Source: Chryseobacterium sp. CH25 (lineage in GTDB: Bacteria; Bacteroidota; Bacteroidia; Flavobacteriales; Weeksellaceae). From it: a stretch of DNA of 64,000 nt. This document shows, piece by piece, positions 9,364 to 17,841 of this stretch. Both the position numbers and the translations under genes were made by a program. The DNA lies in contig NZ_NRQT01000012.1 of assembly GCF_004119455.1 (NCBI RefSeq), forward strand, positions 88,035 through 152,034, read 5' to 3'. Every line of letters starts with the position of its first letter. Within the stretch, counting starts at the first letter, position 1. The notes beneath the pieces are model-generated. The model had not been told where the DNA came from, made no database searches, and saw only the letters and a list, made by a program, of their open reading frames with translations.

Positions 9364-9540
9364 TTATTTCTTCATTTTTTTAAGGACAGAGTAAGCCATA
9401 AATGCAATATATCCAAAAAGAAGACTCGCAAAAACAATGTTAATCATCGTATTTGTTCTGTCATCATGTGATTGGAAAAAGAAGTTGTAGGCGATAAATC
9501 CTGCAATTAAAACAGCAAAAATGATAAGTTGTGGCTTCAT
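9364..9540 (-). CDS. small two-helix membrane protein
   Basis: 58 residues, ATG to TAA, starting MKPQLIIFAVLIAGF. Two hydrophobic helices (about residues 3-20 and 33-53) flank a short polar loop (QSHDDRTN), with a basic tail (KKMKK). It lies between the GNAT gene and nuoA on the same strand. No family recognised; the amphipathic layout and the uninterrupted frame make it a likely real gene. Confidence 0.6.
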   Translation of the reverse strand: MKPQLIIFAVLIAGFIAYNFFFQSHDDRTNTMINIVFASLLFGYIAFMAYSVLKKMKK

Positions 9541-9608
9541 GAAGTAAGGGTGTTTGAGGGTGGGAGGGTTTTAGAGTGGGAGAGTGAGTCTTGCCCCACT
9601 CATCATTA

Positions 9609-10742
9609 TCACTTATCATTTATCTCAAGTGAGTACGTTCTTCTTCTCTTATGGTTCACAGGGTTGTAATCCTGCCATAAAAGTTGAATGCTTTTGTTTT
9701 CTTCCAGTTCAGGATTCGTTTCCAGATATTTGACTCCTTTTTTTCTGAATATTTTCCAGATTTCTTTGAAAATAATAGAGGTTACACCTCTTCTTTGGTA
9801 ATCAGGATGAATACCAATCAGGTAGAAATTAGCTCTGTCATTCTTTCTGCCTGCCTTCAGAAAATGCCACCAGCCAAACGGAAGTAGTTTCCCTCCGGAT
9901 TTTTGCAATGCTTTGGAATAAGAAGGCATCGTAATCGCAAAGGAAATAAGGTGATTATTCTCATCAACGATGCAAACAATGAAGTCCTTGTCAATAAGCT
10001 TGAAATATTTTTCCTTATATGTTTTACGCTGTTCGTCAGAAATAGGAGTGTAGGTGGAAAGGTGCTTATATGTTTCATCTAAAAGATCAAACATAGGATC
10101 CACATACTGAATAATCTCTTCTTTTGTATTGAATTTTAAAACTTTCAGTTTGTATTTCTGGGAAATAAGTTCGTTGAATTTGTGAATTTTATCGGGTAAA
10201 ACTTCAGGGAAAATAATTTCAAATTCTACCCACTCCTTTTCTTTCACCAATCCCAGTTTTTCAAGATGTTTTGGGTAATAATCATGGTTGTAAATTCCAA
10301 TCATGGTGGCTAGCTGGTCAAAACCTTTAATCAGCATTCCTGCTTTATCAAGATTGGTGAATCCCATTGGGCCTTCAATCTTATCGGTGTTTTTTTCTTT
10401 GGCGTAATCAATTGCTTTCTGAATTAATGCCTGGGAAACTTCATCATCATCAATAAAATCTATCCATCCAAAACGTACTTTTCGGATTCCTAATTCTTTT
10501 TCCTCTTTGTGATTAATAAGAACAGCAATTCTCCCTACAATTTTGTCATTCTTGTATGCTAAATACTGTTTCGCTTCAGAATATTGAAGAGCTGGATTTT
10601 CATCAGCATTCCAGATGTTGATTTCGTCATTGATAAAGGATGGAACATAGTACGGGTTATTTCTGTACAGATCCATGGGAAATCTTACGAATTGCTTGAG
10701 TTGACCGGGAGTTTTTACTTCAATAATTGAAACTGTTGACAT
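9609..10742 (-). CDS. GNAT-superfamily acetyltransferase-like protein
   Basis: A single long frame whose natural start is the ATG of MSTVSIIEVKTPGQ; the 31 codons upstream are AT-rich and unlikely to be coding. 377 codons. The C-terminal third has the acetyl-CoA loop of GNAT enzymes (IGIHPDYQRRGVTSIIFKEI, near residue 315). The N-terminal part is another GNAT-like half (FPMDLYRNNPYYVPSF), as in the Flavobacteriia proteins usually annotated only as 'GNAT family'. Substrate unknown. Confidence 0.8.
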   Translation of the reverse strand: MSTVSIIEVKTPGQLKQFVRFPMDLYRNNPYYVPSFINDEINIWNADENPALQYSEAKQYLAYKNDKIVGRIAVLINHKEEKELGIRKVRFGWIDFIDDDEVSQALIQKAIDYAKEKNTDKIEGPMGFTNLDKAGMLIKGFDQLATMIGIYNHDYYPKHLEKLGLVKEKEWVEFEIIFPEVLPDKIHKFNELISQKYKLKVLKFNTKEEIIQYVDPMFDLLDETYKHLSTYTPISDEQRKTYKEKYFKLIDKDFIVCIVDENNHLISFAITMPSYSKALQKSGGKLLPFGWWHFLKAGRKNDRANFYLIGIHPDYQRRGVTSIIFKEIWKIFRKKGVKYLETNPELEENKSIQLLWQDYNPVNHKRRRTYSLEINDK

Positions 10743-10847
10743 GTTTTTTGAGAGTAATTTATGGACAAATATAAATAATAAAATCGTATACTTTGGCACA
10801 GTTTTTATATGATTATGGTTAAAAATTGAACACAAAATCTAAATAAA

Positions 10848-11558
10848 ATGACGGGTTATTATATCATTATTGGTATTTCAATGCTGGTGAGCTGGTGGGT
10901 TTCGTCCAGATTGAAATCAAAATTTGAATATTATTCCAACGTACATCTTCGAAATGGTCTTTCGGGGAAAGAAGTAGCGGAGAAAATGTTGAGAGATAAC
11001 GGGATTAATGATGTTCAGGTAATATCAGTTCCCGGACAGCTAACGGACCACTATAATCCGGCAGATAAAACAGTAAACCTTTCTGAAGGCGTTTACATGC
11101 AGAGAAATGCGGCGGCAGCAGCTGTGGCAGCTCATGAATGTGGACATGCCGTTCAGCATGCAGTAGGATATTCAATGTTGAATTTACGTTCAAAATTGGT
11201 TCCTGTTGTGAATATAAGTTCCAATCTGATGCAGTTTGTTCTTATTGCAGGTATTGCGATAATGGCAGCAACCAGAACAGTGGAGAATCCTAACGGAAAC
11301 ACAGCCATTCTTGCTATTGGTGTAGCGATGTTTGCAGTAACCACTCTGTTTGCTTTTGTAACATTACCGGTAGAGTATGACGCCAGTAACAGAGCAATGA
11401 AATGGCTTAAAGATACAGGTACTGTAACTGCTGAAGAATTTGTAGGAGTTCAGGACAGTTTAAAGTGGGCAGCAAGAACATATGTTGTAGCGGCTTTAGG
11501 ATCTTTAGCTCAACTTCTTTACTGGGGATCTTTGCTTCTCGGTGGAAGAAGAGATTAA
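10848..11558 (+). CDS. membrane zinc metallopeptidase (YugP-type, Zn_peptidase_2)
   Basis: 236 residues. The HEXXH motif is HECGH at residues 96-100 inside AAVAAHECGHAVQHA, followed by several membrane helices (about 120-175 and 215-232) and the downstream acidic VEYDASNRAMKWL typical of this family. An N-terminal helix anchors it. It is divergent from the GNAT gene, and its last four bases overlap the 3' end of the convergent yigZ gene. Proteolytic substrate unknown. Confidence 0.88.
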   Translation: MTGYYIIIGISMLVSWWVSSRLKSKFEYYSNVHLRNGLSGKEVAEKMLRDNGINDVQVISVPGQLTDHYNPADKTVNLSEGVYMQRNAAAAAVAAHECGHAVQHAVGYSMLNLRSKLVPVVNISSNLMQFVLIAGIAIMAATRTVENPNGNTAILAIGVAMFAVTTLFAFVTLPVEYDASNRAMKWLKDTGTVTAEEFVGVQDSLKWAARTYVVAALGSLAQLLYWGSLLLGGRRD

Positions 11559-12160
11559 TCATTAAATTCAAATGAAACATATTGCATCTCAGATAATTTT
11601 TCTGAGATGCTTTCTTTTTGTGCCAGTTTTAACGAGGCGGTAAGAATGCAGTTTTCATTCGCATCAAAATTAAGGACCTTGGCATCAAATTTTGAAAGCA
11701 GGGTAAAAATGGTATTCTGCTGATTGAAGTTGAACTGGATTTCAATTTCAGTTTCCAGTTCTCTTGTTATAATATTGGCTTCTTCTAATGTAATCTTTGC
11801 AGATTCTTTATAAGCTTTTACTAAACCTGAAACACCCAATTTTGTTCCACCATAATAACGAACTGAAATAACCAGAACATTGGTGATTTCATTAGCTAAG
11901 AGTTGGTTGTAAATGGGAAGTCCGGCACTTCCTGAAGGCTCACCGTCATCATTAGCTCTGTAATTTTCGCCATTCAAACCCATTCTGAAAGCATAGCAAT
12001 GGTGTGTTGCTTTTGGATGTTCTTCCCTGATCTTTTCCAATGCAGCTTTGAGTTCCCTTTCATTGGTAACCGGGAAGGCAAATCCGATAAACTTGCTTCC
12101 TTTCTCTTTTAATAAGGTATTTTCTATGGGTTTTTCTATGGTTTTGTACTCAAACGTCAT
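11555..12160 (-). CDS. YigZ/IMPACT family protein
   Basis: 201 residues. The family signature in the N-terminal domain is clear: GSKFIGFAFPV, HHCYAFR, NDDGEPSGSAGLPI and ISVRYYGGTKLGVSGLVKAY. The C-terminal DUF1949-like domain follows. The biochemical role is not well defined; the family is related to the translation regulator IMPACT. It overlaps the convergent peptidase gene by four bases. Confidence 0.92.
   Translation of the reverse strand: MTFEYKTIEKPIENTLLKEKGSKFIGFAFPVTNERELKAALEKIREEHPKATHHCYAFRMGLNGENYRANDDGEPSGSAGLPIYNQLLANEITNVLVISVRYYGGTKLGVSGLVKAYKESAKITLEEANIITRELETEIEIQFNFNQQNTIFTLLSKFDAKVLNFDANENCILTASLKLAQKESISEKLSEMQYVSFEFND
11584..11619 (+). terminator. rho-independent terminator of the metallopeptidase gene, inside yigZ
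   Basis: Perfect 9-bp stem GCATCTCAG/CTGAGATGC with a 9-base loop, followed by a T-rich run. It lies 26 bases past the peptidase stop, entirely within the opposite-strand yigZ coding sequence. Confidence 0.75.
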
Positions 12161-12183
12161 TCTGTATTCCGGCTTTATTTATG

Positions 12184-12191
12184 CAAAAGTA
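12184..12191 (-). promoter_or_regulatory. -7 promoter box for yigZ
   Basis: Minus-strand TACTTTTG fits TAnnTTTG, 24 bases upstream of the yigZ ATG. Confidence 0.5.
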
Positions 12192-12223
12192 TTAAATGCT
12201 TTATAAACTTGCACCTTTATTGG

Positions 12224-12254
12224 AAAAGAAGCTGTCGGAATTCCGAGAGCTTCT
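12224..12254 (-). terminator. terminator after the Ycf48-like T9SS protein gene
   Basis: Minus-strand hairpin GAAGCT..CGGAATTCCG..AGCTTC (interrupted by 2-base mismatches) followed by a short T run, starting about 10 bases after the stop at 12264. Confidence 0.6.
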
Positions 12255-12263
12255 TCAGTATTT

Positions 12264-14318
12264 TTATTGTTTTATTATTTTTTGGGTGAACCATTTTCCA
12301 CTGGATTCAAATTTGACAAAGTAAACTCCTTGTGGTAAATGTGATATATTGATGCTGTTATTTTCTTTATTAAATAGAACTGTTTTTCCATTTGTATCAT
12401 AAACCTGAACTTTATCTAAAGTCACTGGCGTTTTAAAGAAAACTGATGATGTAGTAGGGTTAGGATATATTTGAATACTTGGATGGTCTTTTATTTTTTC
12501 AGTTTCATTGGTAGCTAAAGATGTATTCGAAAAGTCAACGATATAGATGTCTGAATAATCTCCTACAACTATAACTTTGTTATTAAAATATTTAAAAGCA
12601 TTAATACTTACAAGATCTAAATCATCATTGCTTGCAGCAGAAACAACAAGTTGTGAGGTGGCACCTCCGTCTGTAGTTCTGTAGAGAGCGTTATTAGAAT
12701 CATAGTAATAGCCTGTATTCTCATTGATAAAATAATATTTAGAAGAAATGGAATTTGTAGTCTCTACCCAAGTTGCTCCTGAATTATTACTCATATATGC
12801 TTTTCCATAATTGGCCGTTATAGAAATTTTAGTGGCACTAATTACATTTACAGAATTTAAATAACCTGTTGCTTCGAAAATAGAATTCCAGGTAATTCCC
12901 CCGTCTGTAGTTTTATACAGTTTTTGAGAGCCGCCTGCATAACCAATCATATCGTTATAGAACTGAATGGATTCTATTTTTCCCATATCAGTAAATTGGG
13001 AAGCTGTTGATGGTGATATGAAGTGTATTCCATTTGGAGGGCTTATATAAGGTGATGCAGTACCTAATAAGACATCTCCATTATCTTTAATCCAGAATGC
13101 AGAAGGGTATATTGCTGGATTGGCTGAACCGGGACTATTCCATGTTTGCCCAAAATTTGACGTTAGAGAATAATTTCCATTCCCCACAAGAATACCTTTT
13201 CCATTTTCTTTTAATTGTACCCCTTTAAAAGCATTCAATGTAAATGTTGCTGTTTGATTAATCCAAGTATGACCACCGTCAATTGTACGGTAAACAACAC
13301 TGTAGAATCCGGTAGATCCGCTTCCTACGATAGTTCCCTGGTTGTCATTTGCAAAAGAAATGCTTTTTAACACAGAAGGATAAACCCCAGGAACTAAAAG
13401 GCTCCAGTTCGTTGTATCAGTAGATTTATAAATGTTTGATTGTCCTCCAACGATCATATTGCCATTTATAATACCAATCGAATTAAGGTTGAAGTAAGGG
13501 TAAGTGTTAATTAATCTTTGATTCGTCCAGGTTTGTCCCATATCTGAAGACTTATAAATTCTATTGTCATCACCAACAATATAAAGCTGGTTTGAGTACA
13601 GTTTTATATCATTTAGATTATAAGTTGCTGAAATATTTACAGGAGACCAGTTTGCACCTTGATCATTTGTTTTAAAGAGGTTACCGTTATTTCCTACAAT
13701 AAAAGCCTCTGTATTGTTAATAAAAAGAATTTTATTGATGCTGGTTGTGCTTAAACTTGTAGCGGTCCAATTTGCTCCCTGGTTTATTGTTTTGTAGACT
13801 TTTCCATTGGCGGCGCACACAAACCCGATATTCTCATCTATAAAAAAGATATCATTAATATTACTTTGTTCCGGTAATGAAACAAAAGAGAATGAATTTC
13901 CTGAATTTAATGTTTTGTATATAACACCTGAATTCCCACCAAGAAAACCTACAGATTCATTTACAAAATAAAAACTTCTTAAAAAAGCAGCATTTGCTGA
14001 TTTGTAGACGGAAGTTTTAAATCCATCTGTAGTTTTATAAATTCCGGTTTGTGTTAAAACAAATCCAAGATTATTATTGAACATTTGAATATCTCTGTAT
14101 ATTTCATTTCTGAAGAGTTTTTTCCAGGTTTTTCCTCCATCCTTTGACGATGCTACGATTCCATTCTCAGACTGATCAAGCATGTATAATGTTTGATCGG
14201 GTGTAACTTCCAGATTAGTGATAGTGGAAAAAGATTTTACAGGGGTTAAAAATTTCCATTCCTGGGCTTTAATAACTGATAGTAAGCTCAAGAAGAGAAG
14301 AGAAAAGTATTTGTACAT
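12264..14318 (-). CDS. secreted Ycf48/BNR-repeat propeller protein with T9SS sorting tail
   Basis: 684 residues from the second in-frame ATG, chosen because it puts the signal peptide MYKYFSLLFLSLLSVIKAQ at the N-terminus. The body is a run of about a dozen repeats of the form 'YKTxDGGxTW' / 'FKTNDQGANWSP', the Ycf48/BNR type of beta-propeller blade. The last 75 residues are a T9SS type A sorting domain (IQIYPNPTTSSVFF ... GVYFVKFESSGKWFTQKIIKQ). It is expected to be exported and cell-surface attached or released. Ligand or function unknown. A TAnnTTTG box and a downstream hairpin make it a single-gene unit. Confidence 0.85.
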   Translation of the reverse strand: MYKYFSLLFLSLLSVIKAQEWKFLTPVKSFSTITNLEVTPDQTLYMLDQSENGIVASSKDGGKTWKKLFRNEIYRDIQMFNNNLGFVLTQTGIYKTTDGFKTSVYKSANAAFLRSFYFVNESVGFLGGNSGVIYKTLNSGNSFSFVSLPEQSNINDIFFIDENIGFVCAANGKVYKTINQGANWTATSLSTTSINKILFINNTEAFIVGNNGNLFKTNDQGANWSPVNISATYNLNDIKLYSNQLYIVGDDNRIYKSSDMGQTWTNQRLINTYPYFNLNSIGIINGNMIVGGQSNIYKSTDTTNWSLLVPGVYPSVLKSISFANDNQGTIVGSGSTGFYSVVYRTIDGGHTWINQTATFTLNAFKGVQLKENGKGILVGNGNYSLTSNFGQTWNSPGSANPAIYPSAFWIKDNGDVLLGTASPYISPPNGIHFISPSTASQFTDMGKIESIQFYNDMIGYAGGSQKLYKTTDGGITWNSIFEATGYLNSVNVISATKISITANYGKAYMSNNSGATWVETTNSISSKYYFINENTGYYYDSNNALYRTTDGGATSQLVVSAASNDDLDLVSINAFKYFNNKVIVVGDYSDIYIVDFSNTSLATNETEKIKDHPSIQIYPNPTTSSVFFKTPVTLDKVQVYDTNGKTVLFNKENNSINISHLPQGVYFVKFESSGKWFTQKIIKQ

Positions 14319-14333
14319 TATTATTAGTTTTTG

Positions 14334-14341
14334 CAAAACTA
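14334..14341 (-). promoter_or_regulatory. -7 promoter box for the propeller protein gene
   Basis: Minus-strand TAGTTTTG (TAnnTTTG), 16 bases ahead of the chosen ATG at 14318. Its position supports the downstream start over the one at 14336, which would overlap the box. Confidence 0.55.
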
Positions 14342-14376
14342 GTAAAAGTATCTATGATTTTCATTGAAAAAGATAA

Positions 14377-14399
14377 AAGCCGTCAAATTTTGACGGCTT
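14377..14399 (-). terminator. terminator after the GG-leader peptide genes
   Basis: Nearly perfect palindrome AAGCCGTCA/TTGACGGCTT followed on the minus strand by a T-rich stretch; 30 bases downstream of the stop of the 61-residue peptide. Confidence 0.65.
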
Positions 14400-14427
14400 A
14401 TACTTTTTTAAAATATGAAACTATTTC

Positions 14428-14613
14428 TTAAATCCCATCTCCGCAAAGATCCATAGGGATCAGACACATATAGCTTGTTGGGCCACAGAAATCTTCAGGA
14501 CATCTGTCTCTACATCTTGTAGGCTGGCCATTAGGTAATGTGCATGTAACAAATACAGCGCCTCCCTGAATTGTTTTCAATCCAGCTCTGGATAGTTTTC
14601 TTGAATTTTTCAT
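14428..14613 (-). CDS. double-glycine-leader, six-cysteine peptide (bacteriocin-like)
   Basis: 61 residues. Residues 1-18 (MKNSRKLSRAGLKTIQGG) form a leader ending in Gly-Gly, the processing site of peptidase-containing ABC exporters. The 43-residue core has six cysteines (in VTCTL, RCRDRC, FCG, MCL, LCG). The same leader framework is shared with the next gene upstream. In Flavobacteriia this pattern is annotated as 'bacteriocin-like protein'. No transporter or modification enzyme is adjacent, so processing would be in trans. Whether the product is antimicrobial, a signal or something else is not shown. Confidence 0.75.
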   Translation of the reverse strand: MKNSRKLSRAGLKTIQGGAVFVTCTLPNGQPTRCRDRCPEDFCGPTSYMCLIPMDLCGDGI

Positions 14614-14655
14614 GTTAATATTTTTAGTTTGATTAATTTGTACGATGTAATCATA

Positions 14656-14820
14656 TTAACATGGGAACGATCCAACTTCCCAAGGTGGTGGGCAACTCAT
14701 ACTTGAGGGTGTAGGACAGCAATGTTGCCATTGTGGTGGGTAATAAGAACAGCATTTAGGAGCAATACCTCCCTGTACTTTTTTTAAACTTTCTCTTGAA
14801 ACTTTTTTCAAATTTTTCAT
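14656..14820 (-). CDS. second double-glycine-leader, six-cysteine peptide
   Basis: 54 residues, ATG to TAA. The leader MKNLKKVSRESLKKVQGG is 18 residues long and aligns without gaps to that of the downstream gene. The 36-residue core is rich in Pro, Trp and Tyr with two CC pairs plus two single cysteines (KCCSYYPP, HCCPTP, MSCPPP, final FPC), again six in all. The two cores are not otherwise alike, which is the hallmark of leader-conserved, core-diversified peptide families. Transcribed ahead of the 61-residue gene, 42 bases apart. Confidence 0.75.
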   Translation of the reverse strand: MKNLKKVSRESLKKVQGGIAPKCCSYYPPQWQHCCPTPSSMSCPPPWEVGSFPC

Positions 14821-14885
14821 TGTAATATTTTTTTGGATATTACTAAGGTAAATAAATTATTTCATTTCAAGGTGATAAACAGTGT

Positions 14886-15910
14886 TTATTTTGATTTAAA
14901 AAAAGAAATGGTATTATCTCTGTAGTTTTCTGTTTTGTAAATGGTATGATTAAATTCCGGGGCTTTGGTTCCATTTTCCAATTTCAGATTTTCATTTTTA
15001 ATGACGATGGCTTCGTCCCAAAGATCAGCATCAATGAATTGCTGTAAAGTAAAACGGCCACCTTCAATAATGATAGACTGAATCTGTTCTTTGTATAAAA
15101 CATCCATCAGATCAGACAGAAAGTTTTCTTTTTTGATCTGAATAAATTGAATATTATCTTCTGTTCCTTCTTTTACAGCATTTAAAACTAATGTTCTGAC
15201 TTCACTGTTGTAAATTTTAAAGTCGCTGGGAACTTTCAGATCAAAATCGATAAGAACTCTAACGGGATTATTTCCTTCTACGTTTCTTACCGTGAGGCTT
15301 GGGTTATCTGTTAAGGCTGTTTGAGTTCCTACGAGAATAGCATGTTCGTCTGCTCTTAGCTGATGAACAAATTGGTTGACTAATGCGTTTGAAACAGCGG
15401 TTGGTTTAAAATCCTTATCTAAAAACCCATCACCGGATTCTGCCCACTTTAATATAATATAAGGTCTTTTCTTTTCATGATAGGTGAAAAATCTTTTGTT
15501 CAGTTCAATGCATTCTTTTTCCAAAACTCCGGAAATAGCTTCTATTCCTGCATCCTGAATTATTTTTTTCCTTTTCCATTCACCTTGTCATGAGAATCCA
15601 TAGCACCAATAACTACTTTTTTGAATCCGAGTTCTTTAATTTTCAAAGCACACGGTGGTGTTTTTCCATAATGAGCACATGGTTCCAAAGAAACGTAAAT
15701 TGTGGATTCAGGAATCAGAGTTTTATCTTTAACTGAATTAATAGCATTGATCTCTGCATGGTTTTCTCCAGCTTTGTGATGATATCCTTCTCCAATAATT
15801 TCTCCATTGTGAACGATTACACTTCCTACGAGGGGGTTAGGGTAGGTTTTGCCCAAAGCTTTTTGAGCCAGTTCAATGCATCTTTTAATATAGAATTCGT
15901 CGTTATTCAT
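14886..15910 (-). pseudogene. ribD: ribD, bifunctional riboflavin biosynthesis protein, interrupted by a one-base frameshift
   Basis: Deaminase/reductase catalysing steps two and three of riboflavin synthesis. The N-terminal deaminase (15560-15910) has the zinc ligands HAEINA and EPCAHYGKTPPC. The C-terminal reductase (14886-15524) contains RPYIILKWAESGDG and the NADPH-binding IIIEGGRFTLQQF. The frame ends in TAA right after an A7 run (plus-strand T7 at 15563-15569); adding one A joins the halves through KKIIQDAGIEAISGVLEKE into a 341-residue protein, normal for RibD. Because riboflavin synthesis is normally needed, an assembly error is more likely than a dead gene. The run also has the form of a -1 slippage heptamer (A AAA AAA, then UAA). 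Confidence 0.88.
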
Positions 15911-15974
15911 AGCGTATAAAAAGAAAAAGCGAAGACAAATTGCTTTGCTCCGCCCTTATTTATTTTATTAAGAT

Positions 15975-17777
15975 TTATTCTCCTACAATAATGCTGTGAA
16001 GATTTTGTTTTAAAGTTTCCAGATGAGCTTTCTTTTCATCAATAGTGTTGTAAGTATCTCTTAAAAGAGGATTCTCTCTTGACGGTTTGTTGAAGAATGA
16101 AAGGTTATTTTCAAGCTTAACGATTTCAGCCTCAAGATCAGAAATCTGATTTTTGATCTTTCTTGCTTTGTCTGTAAGTTGATTTTCTGATAATCCCTCT
16201 TCTTTCAGTTCAAGCTCGTTGATTTTATTGATTTTCAATTTCTCTCTTAAAGTCTTATTGAATTCAGAGTTGATAGAAATTTTATCTCTTGGAACTTTTC
16301 CGATATTATTCCAAGCTGTTTTGATGGCTTCAATTTTTTCGATGCTTCCTTCTTCATTGGAAACCAATTTCAATTCGTCAAGAAGGGCTTTCTTGTTTTT
16401 GTAATTTTCTTTCCAGTTATCAGTAGAAGTATTGCTCTTTTCTCTGTAGTTATTAAAGAAAGCATTACACGCATCACGGAATTCATCCCAGATCTTATTG
16501 GTCATGCTCTTAGGAACATGTCCTACCTTTTTCCAGTCTTCCTGAAGCTTTTTGAATAATGGAACTGCAATATCCCATTCTTCATTATTCTGATTATCCT
16601 GAGCAGTCTGAATCAGTTTTAATTTTTCTTCCAGGTTAGCCTGCTGAGAACCTTTTAAAGATTTATAATAATTATTTTTTGTTGTATTAAAGCCTCTAAG
16701 GGTTGTTTTGAAATCATTCCAGTTCTGGTTAGATAACTTTCTTGGGACACTTCCGGTTTTTAAGAAATCAGAACGTAGATCTTCAACTCTTTTGATGGCA
16801 TTTTGCCAATAATTGTGGTTAGGGGTTTCAGAAGGTTCTGAAAGCTTCTTGATTTCAGCAATAATCTGACTTTTCTTTTCAAGATTAGCTGCCTGCTCTT
16901 TTTCAATAGATGCTGAAAGTTCAGATTTTCTTTCGTGAATTTTATTGGAGATTTCTTTGAACTCTTCCCACGTTTTTTCACGAAACTCTTCTGCTACAGG
17001 CTCAGCTTCTTCTTTCCACAGTTTATGAAGATACTGAAGCTCGTTTAATGCCTTTTGGATAACAGGTTCATTTTCCAGTTCCTGAGCACGGGCAATAATG
17101 TGCTGTCTTTTTTCAAGGTTGTGGCTGTATTCCTGTTCTAAAAATTCCTTATTCAGATCCAGCATTTGATAAAACTGGTTCAGATGGTGGAAATAATTAT
17201 TGTTAAGGATCTTAAATTCAGATTTGGCAACCTGTCCGGCTTTTGACCATTCTTCTTTAATTTCACGAATAGATTTGAAAAGATTGGTTCCCGGTTCGGA
17301 ATTGGTATATAGATTTTTTAATCTTTCAATAATACTCTGACGGTGTTCCAGATTTTTCTTCTGTTCTTCTTCCTGTCCCTTTTGGAATTCGTCGTGCTTT
17401 TCTTTAAAAATATTAACCAAAGCAGAGAATTTAGCCTGTGAAGGATGCTCATAACTGAAAGTTTCAGGAGCATTACCTGCTTCTACAAACTCATGTTTTT
17501 TATCTTCCACTTCATCGTGGATGTGGTGACTTGCTTTTTCTTTCAGCTGATTGAATTTTTTAGAATTTTCACCGGCATCAGGTGCATTGATGAGTTTTTC
17601 CATTTCTTTCAGGGCATCAGCCAGAGAGATCTCAACATCTTCATGTTCTTCCAGGTGTTCAGCATCATCTTCATGGGGAATGGTATCGTGAGAAACATTG
17701 TTCTCCGATGTGTCCTGAGATACTTCGTTAGGATTTTTCTTTTCTTCGTTTTCAGAAAGATTGTTTTCTGTAGTCAT
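15975..17777 (-). CDS. DUF349 repeat protein
   Basis: 600 residues, highly charged, with an acidic low-complexity N-terminus (about 1-60) and then at least five DUF349 repeats of the type 'W...W.K.G.VP......W..F' (for example WKKVGHVPKSMTNKIWDEF near residue 415). A final coiled coil ends the protein. It is predicted cytoplasmic and mostly helical. Function unknown; common in Bacteroidota. A TAnnTTTG box lies 36 bases upstream. Confidence 0.85.
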   Translation of the reverse strand: MTTENNLSENEEKKNPNEVSQDTSENNVSHDTIPHEDDAEHLEEHEDVEISLADALKEMEKLINAPDAGENSKKFNQLKEKASHHIHDEVEDKKHEFVEAGNAPETFSYEHPSQAKFSALVNIFKEKHDEFQKGQEEEQKKNLEHRQSIIERLKNLYTNSEPGTNLFKSIREIKEEWSKAGQVAKSEFKILNNNYFHHLNQFYQMLDLNKEFLEQEYSHNLEKRQHIIARAQELENEPVIQKALNELQYLHKLWKEEAEPVAEEFREKTWEEFKEISNKIHERKSELSASIEKEQAANLEKKSQIIAEIKKLSEPSETPNHNYWQNAIKRVEDLRSDFLKTGSVPRKLSNQNWNDFKTTLRGFNTTKNNYYKSLKGSQQANLEEKLKLIQTAQDNQNNEEWDIAVPLFKKLQEDWKKVGHVPKSMTNKIWDEFRDACNAFFNNYREKSNTSTDNWKENYKNKKALLDELKLVSNEEGSIEKIEAIKTAWNNIGKVPRDKISINSEFNKTLREKLKINKINELELKEEGLSENQLTDKARKIKNQISDLEAEIVKLENNLSFFNKPSRENPLLRDTYNTIDEKKAHLETLKQNLHSIIVGE

Positions 17778-17812
17778 AGCAAATCTTTTATGTGAGTGGC
17801 GTTAATATCCTT

Positions 17813-17820
17813 CAAATATA
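17813..17820 (-). promoter_or_regulatory. -7 promoter box for the DUF349 gene
   Basis: Minus-strand TATATTTG matches TAnnTTTG and is 36 bases before the ATG at 17777. Confidence 0.5.
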
Positions 17821-17841
17821 GCTGTAAGGCCAATTAAAGTA

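Noticed and set aside
10743..10835. Extended N-terminus of the GNAT gene
   Set aside because: The extra 31 codons are AT-rich, not protein-like, and nearly reach the divergent peptidase start; the ATG at 10742 fits better.
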